A stretch of 64,000 nt of DNA from positions 495,001-559,000 of the forward strand of contig NZ_CP031168.1 of assembly GCF_022354825.1 (NCBI RefSeq), in the 5' to 3' direction. Position 1 is the stretch's first letter; the number at the start of each line of letters is the position of its first letter. A program made the position numbers and the translations under genes. Origin of the DNA: Paenibacillus sp. H1-7. Its GTDB lineage: Bacteria > Bacillota > Bacilli > Paenibacillales > NBRC-103111. The notes beneath the pieces were generated by a model. That model did not search any database and was not told the origin of the DNA. It saw only the letters and a program-made list of their open reading frames with translations. This document shows positions 38,561-46,022 of the stretch, piece by piece.

Positions 38561-38750
38561 TGAGTAATTATCTCCTTTCTTTCATCAAAGTTAGACTTTC
38601 CTACGCATTGGATCCTATACTAAAATGGATTGCCGAAAATCTGGGGTCCGAATATTCCCATGCAGTTCGTAAGAATATAAACAAAATCTCAACCGCATAC
38701 TTATTTCTGTTTAAGTTATTGATCTTTGCTCTAAGGAGGGAGGACTCACC

Positions 38751-39032
38751 TTGCCCAATGAAAACAAAATTGATCTAGCCACCGAAAATGCAAGAAAACC
38801 GGCAGAAGGTACACTTCACTCGAGCGGCAATACGCTGGAGCAGCATGCATCTAACGCGGTTTCTGAGGCGCAAACGGCTTTAAATCAGGCGATAAGCTCG
38901 ATAAGTGAATCTAATGCGGCAACAAATTCACAAGCTTTGGAGACGGCCCGGCAGCAATTGACCCAAGCGGAGGAATTTTTAGATCAAGCGCAAACTTCAG
39001 CAAACGCATTACGTCTGCCGGACCAACAATAA
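38751..39032 (+). CDS. Small helical hypothetical protein
   Basis: A 93-residue protein rich in Ala, Gln, Ser and Asn (NTLEQHASNAVSEAQTALNQ, then LETARQQLTQAEEFLDQAQT), predicted to be coiled-coil, with no Cys and no membrane segment. It starts with TTG 38751 behind a very strong AAGGAGGGAGG. The overlapping ATG at 38758 is in another frame and stops at once. It is divergent from the coat operon. I do not recognise a family; its composition and neighbours would suit a spore-associated protein. Confidence 0.65.
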   Translation: MPNENKIDLATENARKPAEGTLHSSGNTLEQHASNAVSEAQTALNQAISSISESNAATNSQALETARQQLTQAEEFLDQAQTSANALRLPDQQ

Positions 39033-39377
39033 AACGGTAGCTTTGGTAGTGGCAGAGATTCTCCTTCTTTGTCGGATACAAGTGGAATCAAGCTCACTAA
39101 TGTCGAGGTATGGTCGTCTGTCTATGTAGACGCTGCGTATGATGTTTTCCGAATTTACGCCGATACTCTCCGGCAAATGAACTGCGTTGACGCTTGGAGG
39201 AACGTATTTGCCATAGACGCGGAGAGTCACCTTAATTAACCTCTTAATGTTGAAGAGCATATTTTTAAGTGGATAAAAGCAGACTACGGAAATTGCCCCC
39301 TTTCAATGAGACATTTTTGTACGTCGGCGAACGCGCTTGATTTGGCGGACCAGCACAGCGAATCATGACAAGCGGAA
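39033..39377. other. Intergenic, possible decayed minus-strand gene
   Basis: A minus-strand frame (39260 to 39009) reads VYGKYVPPSVNAVHLPESI and continues to RPYLDISELD. That faintly recalls an Hsp20-type beta-sandwich, but there is no ribosome site and the end runs into unrelated residues. Probably a remnant. Confidence 0.3.
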
Positions 39378-39410
39378 GGGAGGCCCTTTAAGGCGCCCTC
39401 CCTCTTTCTT
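39378..39410 (+). terminator. Hairpin with T-rich tail
   Basis: GGGAGG/CCTCCC with an inner GCCC/GGCG-type loop, then TCTTTCTT. It may end the 38751 transcript or act in both directions. Confidence 0.45.
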
Positions 39411-39511
39411 CTGCTTCCTATTATTACGGATTGGTCGTTAAAATGCCGACGTTTCTTCAGCACTACGCGCGGCGGCAGCAGGAGCGCGGCCAGCGTGGCA
39501 TAGCCCTACAT

Positions 39512-40222
39512 TTAGGAACGTGTCGTACTGGATGCGTTCTTTTGTTTTGCCGTTTCCACTCGTGTCATGGTTCCGAAGTAGATCACGCAGAACGCTCGAG
39601 TCATCAGGAATGTGAGGAAAATCGTAACCCACGACCAAAACCAGTTCCAACGAATATACCGAATCAGATCGGTATATTGTACGAGCAGCACCTCAACTAT
39701 CGTCAGTACAGTAGTGAATAACACGTAATAGCCGAATTGAATCCAGCCACTCCGATGGTTCGGATAATACGCGTTAAACACCGCGCATGTCATCGGATAG
39801 GCCATATATTCGTAGGTGAAGCTCGTCCGGCTAACGTCGGCAAGCTCCCTTACGGGATAGGCCAGAAGTTTGTGCTCGACCACGGCATGACCGAAAATAC
39901 ACGTAATATACTGTTTGAACAAAAAAGCGACCATCGCCAATCGATGTTTCTGCCGCGGGATGATAAGAATCAATAACAATGAAAGATCCACACTGAAACG
40001 ATAATGCCGTATTGCAGCAGCAAACTCATCGCTCGCTTCCTTCCTGAAAACTTTGCGATCCCTAAAGAACCAACCCGCTAGGCCGTGGACGGATAGGAAT
40101 ATAATCGATAACACGATCGCCATCAAACTCCAGTGAAAATGTACATAATCCACCAAGTCGGTATACACGAACTTTCGGGGTTCCCGTAAAAATATTATAT
40201 TATCCAGGCACTTGAACCACAT
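39512..40222 (-). CDS. CBO0543-like multi-pass membrane protein
   Basis: A 236-residue protein with about five or six hydrophobic segments (WSLMAIVLSIIFLSVHGLAG, SLLLILIIP, FGYYVLFTTVLTIVEVLL, WVTIFLTFLMTRAFCVIYFG). The segment FTYEYMAYPMTCAVFNAYYP and the layout resemble the CBO0543 family, integral membrane proteins of Bacillales with no known role. The start is uncertain: MWFKCLD at 40222 lacks a good ribosome site. It stands alone and points away from the propeller gene at 40273. Confidence 0.65.
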   Translation of the reverse strand: MWFKCLDNIIFLREPRKFVYTDLVDYVHFHWSLMAIVLSIIFLSVHGLAGWFFRDRKVFRKEASDEFAAAIRHYRFSVDLSLLLILIIPRQKHRLAMVAFLFKQYITCIFGHAVVEHKLLAYPVRELADVSRTSFTYEYMAYPMTCAVFNAYYPNHRSGWIQFGYYVLFTTVLTIVEVLLVQYTDLIRYIRWNWFWSWVTIFLTFLMTRAFCVIYFGTMTRVETAKQKNASSTTRS

Positions 40223-40272
40223 TCAGTCATATAAATAGGTAATAGCAGTTCGAACTTGTTGAGGAGGATTTT

Positions 40273-41367
40273 ATGCAAGTGATGTTACCGAGTGAAAAGT
40301 ATTTCGGTAAGTTTGAGGCGTTTTTTTTATTTTACGGAGCCATGCCTACAGGCGTTACTGTTTCTGAAACTGGGCGCATTTTTATTTGCTTTCCAAGATG
40401 GGGAGACGATGTTAAATTTACGGTGGCTGAAATCGTTCGCGGTACATTACAGCCTTATCCTAGTTTAGACGCTAATTTGGTAAGCCAATCGAATATCACA
40501 ACGTCCTTCATTAGTGTCCAAAGTGTCGTTGCTGATGGAAAGGGAACGCTTTGGGTACTGGATACGGGGGCTCCTAATTTCTCAGAACCCATCAAAGGGG
40601 GGGCTAAGTTAGTCGCTGTAGATTTAAATTCAAATACCATAAGAAGTGTATATACATTTACGGAAGATGTTGTCTTGCCAACCACATATCTGAATGATGT
40701 CCGATTTGATTTTCGAGTTGGTAAAGCAGGTTATGCTTATATAACGGATTCGTCTTCCCGAGGACCAGGAGCCATTATTGTCGTTGATTTAGAAACGGGC
40801 TATGCCTGGAGACGGTTAAACGGAGCAAATTCAACCTCGCCCGATCTCTTTTTCTTACCGAAAGTTGAAGGTAAAATCCTGATGAATCGAAACAAAGACG
40901 GATATACTTCACCGTTTAGATTGGCATCCGATGGTATAGCGATTTCCCCGGACGGTAAGATGTTGTATTTTTGTCCTCTCTCCAGTCGTCATCTGTACTC
41001 GATTTCGACGGAAGCCCTAAGAGACCGAACGATACCGGATATGAATTTACAGGATCACGTGAAGTATTGGGGAGAAAAAGGTGCTTCAGATGGAATGATC
41101 ACCGATGCAAAAGGAAACGTTTATGCTGGAGACTATGAAAACAATAGTATTCGAAAGATATTGCCGAATGGAATAATGGAAACCATTGCACATGATCCGA
41201 GGATTTTATGGCCGGATACTTTTTCAATTGGTCCAGATCAATACTTATATTTCATCGTGAACCAATTACATCGGCAGGCAAGATTTCATTATGGAAATGA
41301 CCTGCGGCAGAAGCCTTATAGTTTACTCCGTATGAAAATAGATGAACCGCCTGCTCCTACCTTTTAG
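40273..41367 (+). CDS. Yellow/major-royal-jelly-type beta-propeller protein
   Basis: A 364-residue protein with the MRJP/Yellow pattern: MPTGVTVSETGRIFICFPRW near residue 24, GTLWVLDTG near 90, LNDVRFD near 142, AYITDSS near 154, and DGIAISPDGKMLYFCPL near 220. Bacterial members are assumed to bind small ligands or act as lactonases; none of this is shown here. No signal peptide is visible. GAGGAGG lies 7 bp before the ATG. It stands alone; after it comes a broken MFS gene on the other strand. Confidence 0.83.
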   Translation: MQVMLPSEKYFGKFEAFFLFYGAMPTGVTVSETGRIFICFPRWGDDVKFTVAEIVRGTLQPYPSLDANLVSQSNITTSFISVQSVVADGKGTLWVLDTGAPNFSEPIKGGAKLVAVDLNSNTIRSVYTFTEDVVLPTTYLNDVRFDFRVGKAGYAYITDSSSRGPGAIIVVDLETGYAWRRLNGANSTSPDLFFLPKVEGKILMNRNKDGYTSPFRLASDGIAISPDGKMLYFCPLSSRHLYSISTEALRDRTIPDMNLQDHVKYWGEKGASDGMITDAKGNVYAGDYENNSIRKILPNGIMETIAHDPRILWPDTFSIGPDQYLYFIVNQLHRQARFHYGNDLRQKPYSLLRMKIDEPPAPTF

Positions 41368-41479
41368 TAAATATTTCGCTTTACAAAGTTGACTCTATTT
41401 GCATATAAAATGTATTTTATTACTTTAGGGTTATGAAGAATTTGGAGGCTGCCGCTCGGCAGCCTGTTCAGCTATCGGG

Positions 41480-41870
41480 GAACGTTAGTTGAAGCCCCAA
41501 CCCAAGTAATCGCCAGCATCAATGATCTCCCTGCGGCAATCCCCCGATACCAGCGCCCTCGGCAATGCCAAGCTGGGTAAAAGAGCTGTTTAGACTAGCC
41601 ATAATACCGGGCGCTTCCGGAGGAAGAGAGACAACGTTATAATTCTGTACCGCCCCAAACGACCATGCAGCCATCATCCAGATTATGAGCAATGTGATAG
41701 AGACCATTAACGAACCAGAGATGATGGATAGCAGTATGAGGGCGAGAACATGAAAGACATTGCTGCCGAAAAGCATACGAGTGGTACCGATTCGATCAGC
41801 TAGGAACCCACCAAACCTGGAGCCAATCACAGCGCTTATTTCCCGATCACCTATCTTCTTAACCATTATT
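41480..41870 (-). pseudogene. MFS transporter fragment
   Basis: The minus strand encodes SRFGGFLADRIGTTRMLFGS, then IIWMMAAWSFGAVQNYNVVS and IMASLNSSFTQLGIAEGAGIG. These are the middle and late helices of a drug/sugar-efflux MFS protein. The N-terminal half is absent and the C-terminal end (AITWVGAS, about 41505) is in another frame. So it is cut at both sides and frameshifted. Confidence 0.75.
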
Positions 41871-42196
41871 ACATATCCCGAAAAATCAATGTGAATAATT
41901 AGCCGGCATTGCTGTTGGCAACACTGATATGGAACGGAGTTGAGGAAGTACCTGATCAAACAAACCGAAGTACGGGGTGTGACTTTAATGAAGCGATGGC
42001 AGTGAAGCTTGAGTGAAAATGCGTTTACTGAGAAATGGATGTGCGAAAGTGACGGCACGAGGCATTATTTTCAAGTATTTACCGGTGCTATAGATATTGT
42101 TGCACTCTGGCGTTATACTTAAAAACACACAATTTGGCATGCCCGTATCGATAAGCAAGGCTTGACGAAACAGAATGAAATTATTATAGTATTTAT

Positions 42197-42212
42197 ATAC
42201 CCATAGGGGTAT
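42197..42212. promoter_or_regulatory. CsoR/CstR-type operator 1
   Basis: ATACCC-ATAG-GGGTAT, a 6-4-6 inverted repeat of the CsoR-family type. It lies about 250 bp before the first rhodanese gene. 41871-42196 holds no other recognisable gene. Confidence 0.65.
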
Positions 42213-42273
42213 GTGTATATTCGTGAACACCGAAAGTACTAACTGTCTTGAGGTTATTTTTTTGCTTGAAATG

Positions 42274-42289
42274 ATACCCTATGGGGTAT
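42274..42289. promoter_or_regulatory. CsoR/CstR-type operator 2
   Basis: ATACCC-TATG-GGGTAT, the same half-sites as operator 1, 77 bp (about seven turns) downstream of it. Confidence 0.7.
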
Positions 42290-42452
42290 GGAGGTACTGG
42301 CTTCCGGTACCTGCAGCAATGATTAAACTACCAGAACACTTGCTTCACCGATCGGAGCTTAAGAGAAACAATAGCTATGGCCCTTTTGATCAAGTCAAGT
42401 CCGTTATCATGTTTACATTACCATTCTATTTTCCAAAGAAAGGATGATCCAA

Positions 42453-42773
42453 ATGAGTGCGGCATTTTACAAAGAACTGCCTCCGCAGGAGGTTCAAGAG
42501 CGTATCCTTCGACAAGAGAAAGTGACACTTATTGATGTGCGTGAATCCGATGAATGGGAAACAGGGCATATTCCGGGCGCCAAACATATCCCACTGGGCC
42601 AAATAGCCAGAGCGCTGAACGAGCTCGATAGGAAGGAAGAAGCGATTATCGTGTGCCGGAGCGGGAATCGAAGCGGCAAAGCTTGCGGGTATTTATCTTC
42701 ATTCGGCTATAGCGTAGTGAATATGACCGGCGGCATGAGTCAATGGTCTGGCCCGGTCGAGTACGGCAAATAA
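42453..42773 (+). CDS. Single-domain rhodanese (sulfurtransferase)
   Basis: Moves sulfane sulfur between thiols and acceptors through a Cys persulfide. It is a 106-residue rhodanese with VTLIDVRESDEWETGHIPGA (about 27-46) and the active loop IVCRSGNRSG (Cys near 69). ATG 42453 fits the AAAGG site; ATG 42444 touches it. It is the first gene of a five-gene sulfur operon with two operators upstream. A role in removing excess persulfide is inferred from the CstR-type repressor at the end of the cluster. Confidence 0.9.
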   Translation: MSAAFYKELPPQEVQERILRQEKVTLIDVRESDEWETGHIPGAKHIPLGQIARALNELDRKEEAIIVCRSGNRSGKACGYLSSFGYSVVNMTGGMSQWSGPVEYGK

Positions 42774-42805
42774 TAGGGTGCACCTAACATAGGAGGTTTA
42801 TTCTA

Positions 42806-43378
42806 ATGAACACTGTGAATGTGAATCAAGTATTGGAATGTGAAGGCTTGGCTTGCCCGCTGCCAGTAGTTCGAACCAAAAAAGCGATGGATGAAATGAA
42901 ATCCGGCGAGGTGCTGGAAGTCAGAGCTACCGACAAAGGCTCGGTTGCGGACCTGCAGAGCTGGGCGAAGCGAACAGGGCACCAATACATTGGATTGAAA
43001 GAAGAGGACGGCGTGTTTCGACATTTCATTCGTAAAGCGGACGCTTCGGAAACGAAGAAGGAAGTCATCTATCCACATACGATAACCAACGAAGAAATCC
43101 TTACTAGGTTGTCTGCTGGAGAGAAGCTGCACCTTATCGATGTCCGTGAGCCTGCCGAATATGCGTTTGGCCGAATTCCCGGAGCGGTATCGATTCCTGC
43201 GGGTGAGATTGGCGACAGAATTCATGAACTTGACCCGAATCAGGAATATTTCGTAGTTTGCCGTACGGGGACCCGCAGTGACATGGTGTGCCAGATGTTG
43301 AATGAACAGGGCTTCCAGCAAGTAAAAAATGTTGTGCCTGGAATGAGCGGCTGGACCGGTGAAATGGAGAAAGAGTAA
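42806..43378 (+). CDS. TusA-rhodanese fusion sulfurtransferase (YrkF-like)
   Basis: The N-terminal TusA domain (residues 8-77) carries the sulfur-carrier motif ACPLPVVRTKKA. The C-terminal rhodanese domain (about 90-188) has LHLIDVREPAEYAFGRIPGA and the active loop VVCRTGTRS. Its 190 residues and domain order match B. subtilis YrkF. A fused carrier and transferase would pass persulfide sulfur along one chain. AGGAGG lies before the ATG. It is 32 bp after the rhodanese gene. Confidence 0.9.
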   Translation: MNTVNVNQVLECEGLACPLPVVRTKKAMDEMKSGEVLEVRATDKGSVADLQSWAKRTGHQYIGLKEEDGVFRHFIRKADASETKKEVIYPHTITNEEILTRLSAGEKLHLIDVREPAEYAFGRIPGAVSIPAGEIGDRIHELDPNQEYFVVCRTGTRSDMVCQMLNEQGFQQVKNVVPGMSGWTGEMEKE

Positions 43379-43482
43379 TGATAGGTCGAGGAATCTCGAA
43401 TATCGGATTTCAATGCACTCGTCTTCAGCGCTAGCCGCGTTTAAGCACATAATCGTACTAACAGAAGGAGGTCTACATTGAC

Positions 43483-44622
43483 ATGGAATCGGCTCAAATT
43501 ATAACGGCAAAAGAAATCGCTCGAAAGATTCTCCAGAAAGAAAAGCTGTTCATCCTCGATGTCCGTAACGAGGCGGATTATAACAATTGGAGAATCGAAG
43601 GGGAAAGTGTAGAGATCACCAATGTTCCTTATTTCGAATTATTGGACGGAATCGACCCGGCGCTCGACCGGATACCAAGCGGGCAAAGCGTTGTCGTGGT
43701 GTGCGCCAAGGAAGGCTCATCCCAATTCGTTGCGGATCAACTCGCTGAAGCGGGAAGGAGCGACATCTTTTATTTGCAAGGCGGGATGAAAGCATGGAGC
43801 GAGTATCTTGAGCCGGTGAAGGTAGCCGACCTCTCGGGAGACGGGGAGCTGTACCAGTTCGTTCGCTTGGGGAAAGGCTGCCTATCCTACATGGTCCTCT
43901 CAGGCGGGGAAGCTGCAATTATCGACGCAAGCCGCATGACGGAGCAGTATGAAGACTTCATGAAGGAGAAAGGAGTCACGCTTGTTCACACGATCGATAC
44001 GCATCTTCATGCCGATCATATCTCGGGCGGAAGAACGCTCGCAGAGAAGCATGGAGCCCTATACCATTTGCCGCCAAAAGACGCAGCGGAAGTGACCTTT
44101 GATTTTGAGAAGCTGGAGGAAGGCAAGGACATTCACGTCGGAAAACAAGCGATCAAGGTCCAGCCAATCTACTCGCCTGGGCATACGATTGGTTCCACCT
44201 CCTTCAGTATCGACGATACTTACCTGCTGTCCGGCGATATTCTTTTTGTCGAATCGATCGGTCGTCCGGATCTGGCGGGTATGGCGGAAGACTGGGTAGG
44301 TGACCTGCGGGAAACGTTGTATACGCGGTTCGCCGAGTTATCGGAGGCTTTGCTTGTGCTCCCTGCCCATTTCGGCAATAGTTCCGAGCTTGGAGAAGGC
44401 GGACTGGTGGCTGCTCGTCTAGGGAAGCTGTATCAGCATAATCCGGGGCTCAATCTTCATGACGAGGTAGAATTCCGCAAAACGGTTACCGAAAACCTGC
44501 CTCCGCAGCCCAATGCGTATCAGGAAATTCGTCAAACGAATATGGGAAAAATCAATCCGAATGAAGAGGAACAGCGCGAAATGGAAATCGGTCCGAATCG
44601 GTGCGCCGTTCACGATAAATAA
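43483..44622 (+). CDS. Rhodanese-MBL fusion, persulfide dioxygenase-like
   Basis: The N-terminal rhodanese-like domain (residues 8-115, Cys in [12 protein letters not shown]) precedes an MBL domain with [11 protein letters not shown] (near 165) and the ETHE1-type [17 protein letters not shown] (near 250). The MBL part should oxidise persulfides with iron and oxygen. The domain order is the reverse of S. aureus CstB (MBL first). A C-terminal extension ([18 protein letters not shown]) follows. ATG 43483 lies 10 bp after AGAAGGAGGT. Length 379, intact. Confidence 0.87.
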   Translation: MESAQIITAKEIARKILQKEKLFILDVRNEADYNNWRIEGESVEITNVPYFELLDGIDPALDRIPSGQSVVVVCAKEGSSQFVADQLAEAGRSDIFYLQGGMKAWSEYLEPVKVADLSGDGELYQFVRLGKGCLSYMVLSGGEAAIIDASRMTEQYEDFMKEKGVTLVHTIDTHLHADHISGGRTLAEKHGALYHLPPKDAAEVTFDFEKLEEGKDIHVGKQAIKVQPIYSPGHTIGSTSFSIDDTYLLSGDILFVESIGRPDLAGMAEDWVGDLRETLYTRFAELSEALLVLPAHFGNSSELGEGGLVAARLGKLYQHNPGLNLHDEVEFRKTVTENLPPQPNAYQEIRQTNMGKINPNEEEQREMEIGPNRCAVHDK

Positions 44623-44634
44623 GGAGGAACTACG

Positions 44635-44862
44635 ATGAATAGCGATAAACTGCTGGATGCCAAAGGATTAGCCTGCCCGATGCCGATTGTAAAAACGAAA
44701 AAATTGATGGACCAATTGCAATCGGGTCAAGTGCTGGAGATCCATGCGACGGATAAAGGCTCCCAAAGCGATCTTGCGGCATGGACCAAAAGCCAGGGTC
44801 ACGAGCTGCTGAACCATACGGCAGAAGACGGTGTATTTAAGTTTTGGATTAAAAAGGCGTAG
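44635..44862 (+). CDS. TusA-family sulfur carrier (YrkI-like)
   Basis: A 75-residue TusA protein with the carrier motif ACPMPIVKTKKLMDQ, almost the same as the TusA half of the fusion at 42806 (shared ATDKGS and EDGVF). It is the same length as B. subtilis YrkI. AAGGAGG is 7 bp before the ATG, 12 bp after the rhodanese-MBL gene. It probably hands sulfur to or takes it from the rhodaneses. Confidence 0.9.
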   Translation: MNSDKLLDAKGLACPMPIVKTKKLMDQLQSGQVLEIHATDKGSQSDLAAWTKSQGHELLNHTAEDGVFKFWIKKA

Positions 44863-44935
44863 CGATCGGTAGGGAACAACGATGTTCGGTGCTGTGGTTT
44901 CCTTCTTTTTAACGGGGCATTCTAACGATTTTATA

Positions 44936-44955
44936 TACCTATACATGTATAGGTA
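44936..44955. promoter_or_regulatory. CsoR/CstR-type operator 3
   Basis: TACCTATACATGTATAGGTA, a perfect 20-bp palindrome, 24 bp before the DsrE gene start. The core TACCTATA/TATAGGTA resembles operator 4. Confidence 0.68.
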
Positions 44956-44979
44956 ATTTGGGAAAGGCGGGCTGATTTC

Positions 44980-45459
44980 ATGGCTGAGAAAGAGAAAACA
45001 ACGATAGTGCTTTTTAGCGGGGATATGGATAAAGCCATTGCGGCTTTTATTATTGCCAACGGCGCAGCTGCTTATGATCATGAGGTGACGATCTTTTTTA
45101 CATTCTGGGGATTAAACGCTCTACGTAAAGATGAACCCATAACTGTCAAAAAAGGCTGGCTAGAAACGATGTTCGCCAAAATGATGCCGCGCGGTGCGAA
45201 CAAGATGGGGTTGTCCAAAATGAACTTCGGCGGCATGGGGCCTCAGATGATCAAGCATGTGATGAAGAAGCACAATGCTTTGTCGCTGCCGCAATTAATC
45301 GAGCTGGCTCAGGAGCAAGGAGTCAAATTGGTCGCCTGCACGATGACGATGGATCTTCTTGGCTTGCAGAAGGAAGAGCTGCTGGATGGGATCGAATATG
45401 CGGGAGTTGCTGCGTATTTGGGAGATGCCACCGAAGCTAAGGTCAATTTGTTTATATAA
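44980..45459 (+). CDS. DsrE-family sulfur-transfer protein (YrkE-like)
   Basis: A 159-residue DsrE/DsrF-like protein. It starts TTIVLFSGDMDKAIAAFIIA, has a hydrophobic FFTFWGLNALRK segment, and has a single late Cys in VACTMTMDLLG that is the probable sulfur carrier. Similar in size to B. subtilis YrkE, which lies in the same kind of cluster. It has its own operator upstream, so it is probably a separate transcript. The ribosome site is AAAGGCGGG. Confidence 0.87.
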   Translation: MAEKEKTTIVLFSGDMDKAIAAFIIANGAAAYDHEVTIFFTFWGLNALRKDEPITVKKGWLETMFAKMMPRGANKMGLSKMNFGGMGPQMIKHVMKKHNALSLPQLIELAQEQGVKLVACTMTMDLLGLQKEELLDGIEYAGVAAYLGDATEAKVNLFI

Positions 45460-45494
45460 AGCAGGTTGTTTTCACCGTTTGGATAAGCAATAAT

Positions 45495-45510
45495 ATACCT
45501 ATACCGGTAT
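45495..45510. promoter_or_regulatory. CsoR/CstR-type operator 4 (autoregulation)
   Basis: ATACCT-ATAC-CGGTAT lies directly before the repressor gene and covers ATG 45512, so that ATG is unlikely to be the start and the repressor probably controls itself. Confidence 0.68.
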
Positions 45511-45529
45511 CATGGATGGGGGTTATAGG

Positions 45530-45790
45530 ATGCAATACGATGATGATGTAAAAAGAAGACTGAAGCGGGTAGAGGGACAAATTCGCGGCGTGCTGAAAAT
45601 GATGGAGGAAGAACAGCCCTGTAAGGACGTTGTCAGCCAGCTGTCCGCTGTCCGAAGCGCCGCAGATAAAGCTATAGCCTATATCGTCGCCGTCAATTTG
45701 GAGCAGTGCATTAAGGAGGAAATGGAAGCGGGAAGAGACAGCAGCAAAATCGTTCAGCAAGCCGTAGAGCTGTTGGTGAAAAGCCGTTGA
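45530..45790 (+). CDS. cstR: CstR-type persulfide-sensing repressor
   Basis: A DUF156/CsoR-family repressor of 86 residues with the family start RRLKRVEGQIRGVLKMMEE. Counted from ATG 45530 it has Cys31 (QPCKDV) and Cys60 (EQCIKE), the same numbers as the reactive pair of S. aureus CstR. Asn56 replaces the copper-ligand His of CsoR. So it should sense persulfide, not copper. It ends the sulfur cluster, and four ATACCY..GGTAT palindromes around the cluster are its likely operators. It is similar in position to B. subtilis yrkD. Confidence 0.87.
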   Translation: MQYDDDVKRRLKRVEGQIRGVLKMMEEEQPCKDVVSQLSAVRSAADKAIAYIVAVNLEQCIKEEMEAGRDSSKIVQQAVELLVKSR

Positions 45791-45812
45791 TGTTATAAAA
45801 GCATACTGCAGA

Positions 45813-45845
45813 TGAGCCTCCCTTTTTTGTGGAGGCTCAATTATT
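45813..45845 (+). terminator. Terminator of cstR (first hairpin)
   Basis: TGAGCCTCC/GGAGGCTCA with a nine-base loop, then ATTATTT. Confidence 0.7.
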
Positions 45846-45849
45846 TAGA

Positions 45850-45882
45850 AATCATTAGCTTCGTCAGCTAATGATTTTTTTG
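45850..45882 (+). terminator. Terminator of cstR (second, stronger hairpin)
   Basis: Eleven-pair perfect stem AATCATTAGCT/AGCTAATGATT, loop TCGTC, then a run of T. Confidence 0.88.
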
Positions 45883-45956
45883 TTTATTCATAGAAGCGCA
45901 ATTAATTTAATATTGTCGAAAAAAGGAAAATTTCCAATGTTTGTGGAATAAGACTA

Positions 45957-45970
45957 ACGGACTAGTCCGT
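45957..45970. promoter_or_regulatory. Perfect palindrome, possible operator
   Basis: ACGGACTAGTCCGT lies 52 bp before the leucine-rich-repeat gene. It has the look of a TetR/AcrR-type operator, but no such regulator is nearby. Confidence 0.4.
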
Positions 45971-46022
45971 AGTGGCTGACTGGAACTTCAAACGCAGACA
46001 GAGAAAAGAGGGAATTAGAGAA

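Noticed and set aside
41447..41465. Eight-pair hairpin AGGCTGCC/GGCAGCCT as a terminator of the propeller gene
   Set aside because: No T run follows on either strand, and it lies about 80 bp beyond the stop in decayed DNA.
42211..42447. 78-codon plus-strand frame before the rhodanese gene
   Set aside because: It covers operator 2, has no ribosome site and no family resemblance.
45512..45790. CstR start at ATG 45512
   Set aside because: That ATG lies 2 bp after the operator and lacks a ribosome site; ATG 45530 has one and gives the expected Cys31/Cys60 numbering.
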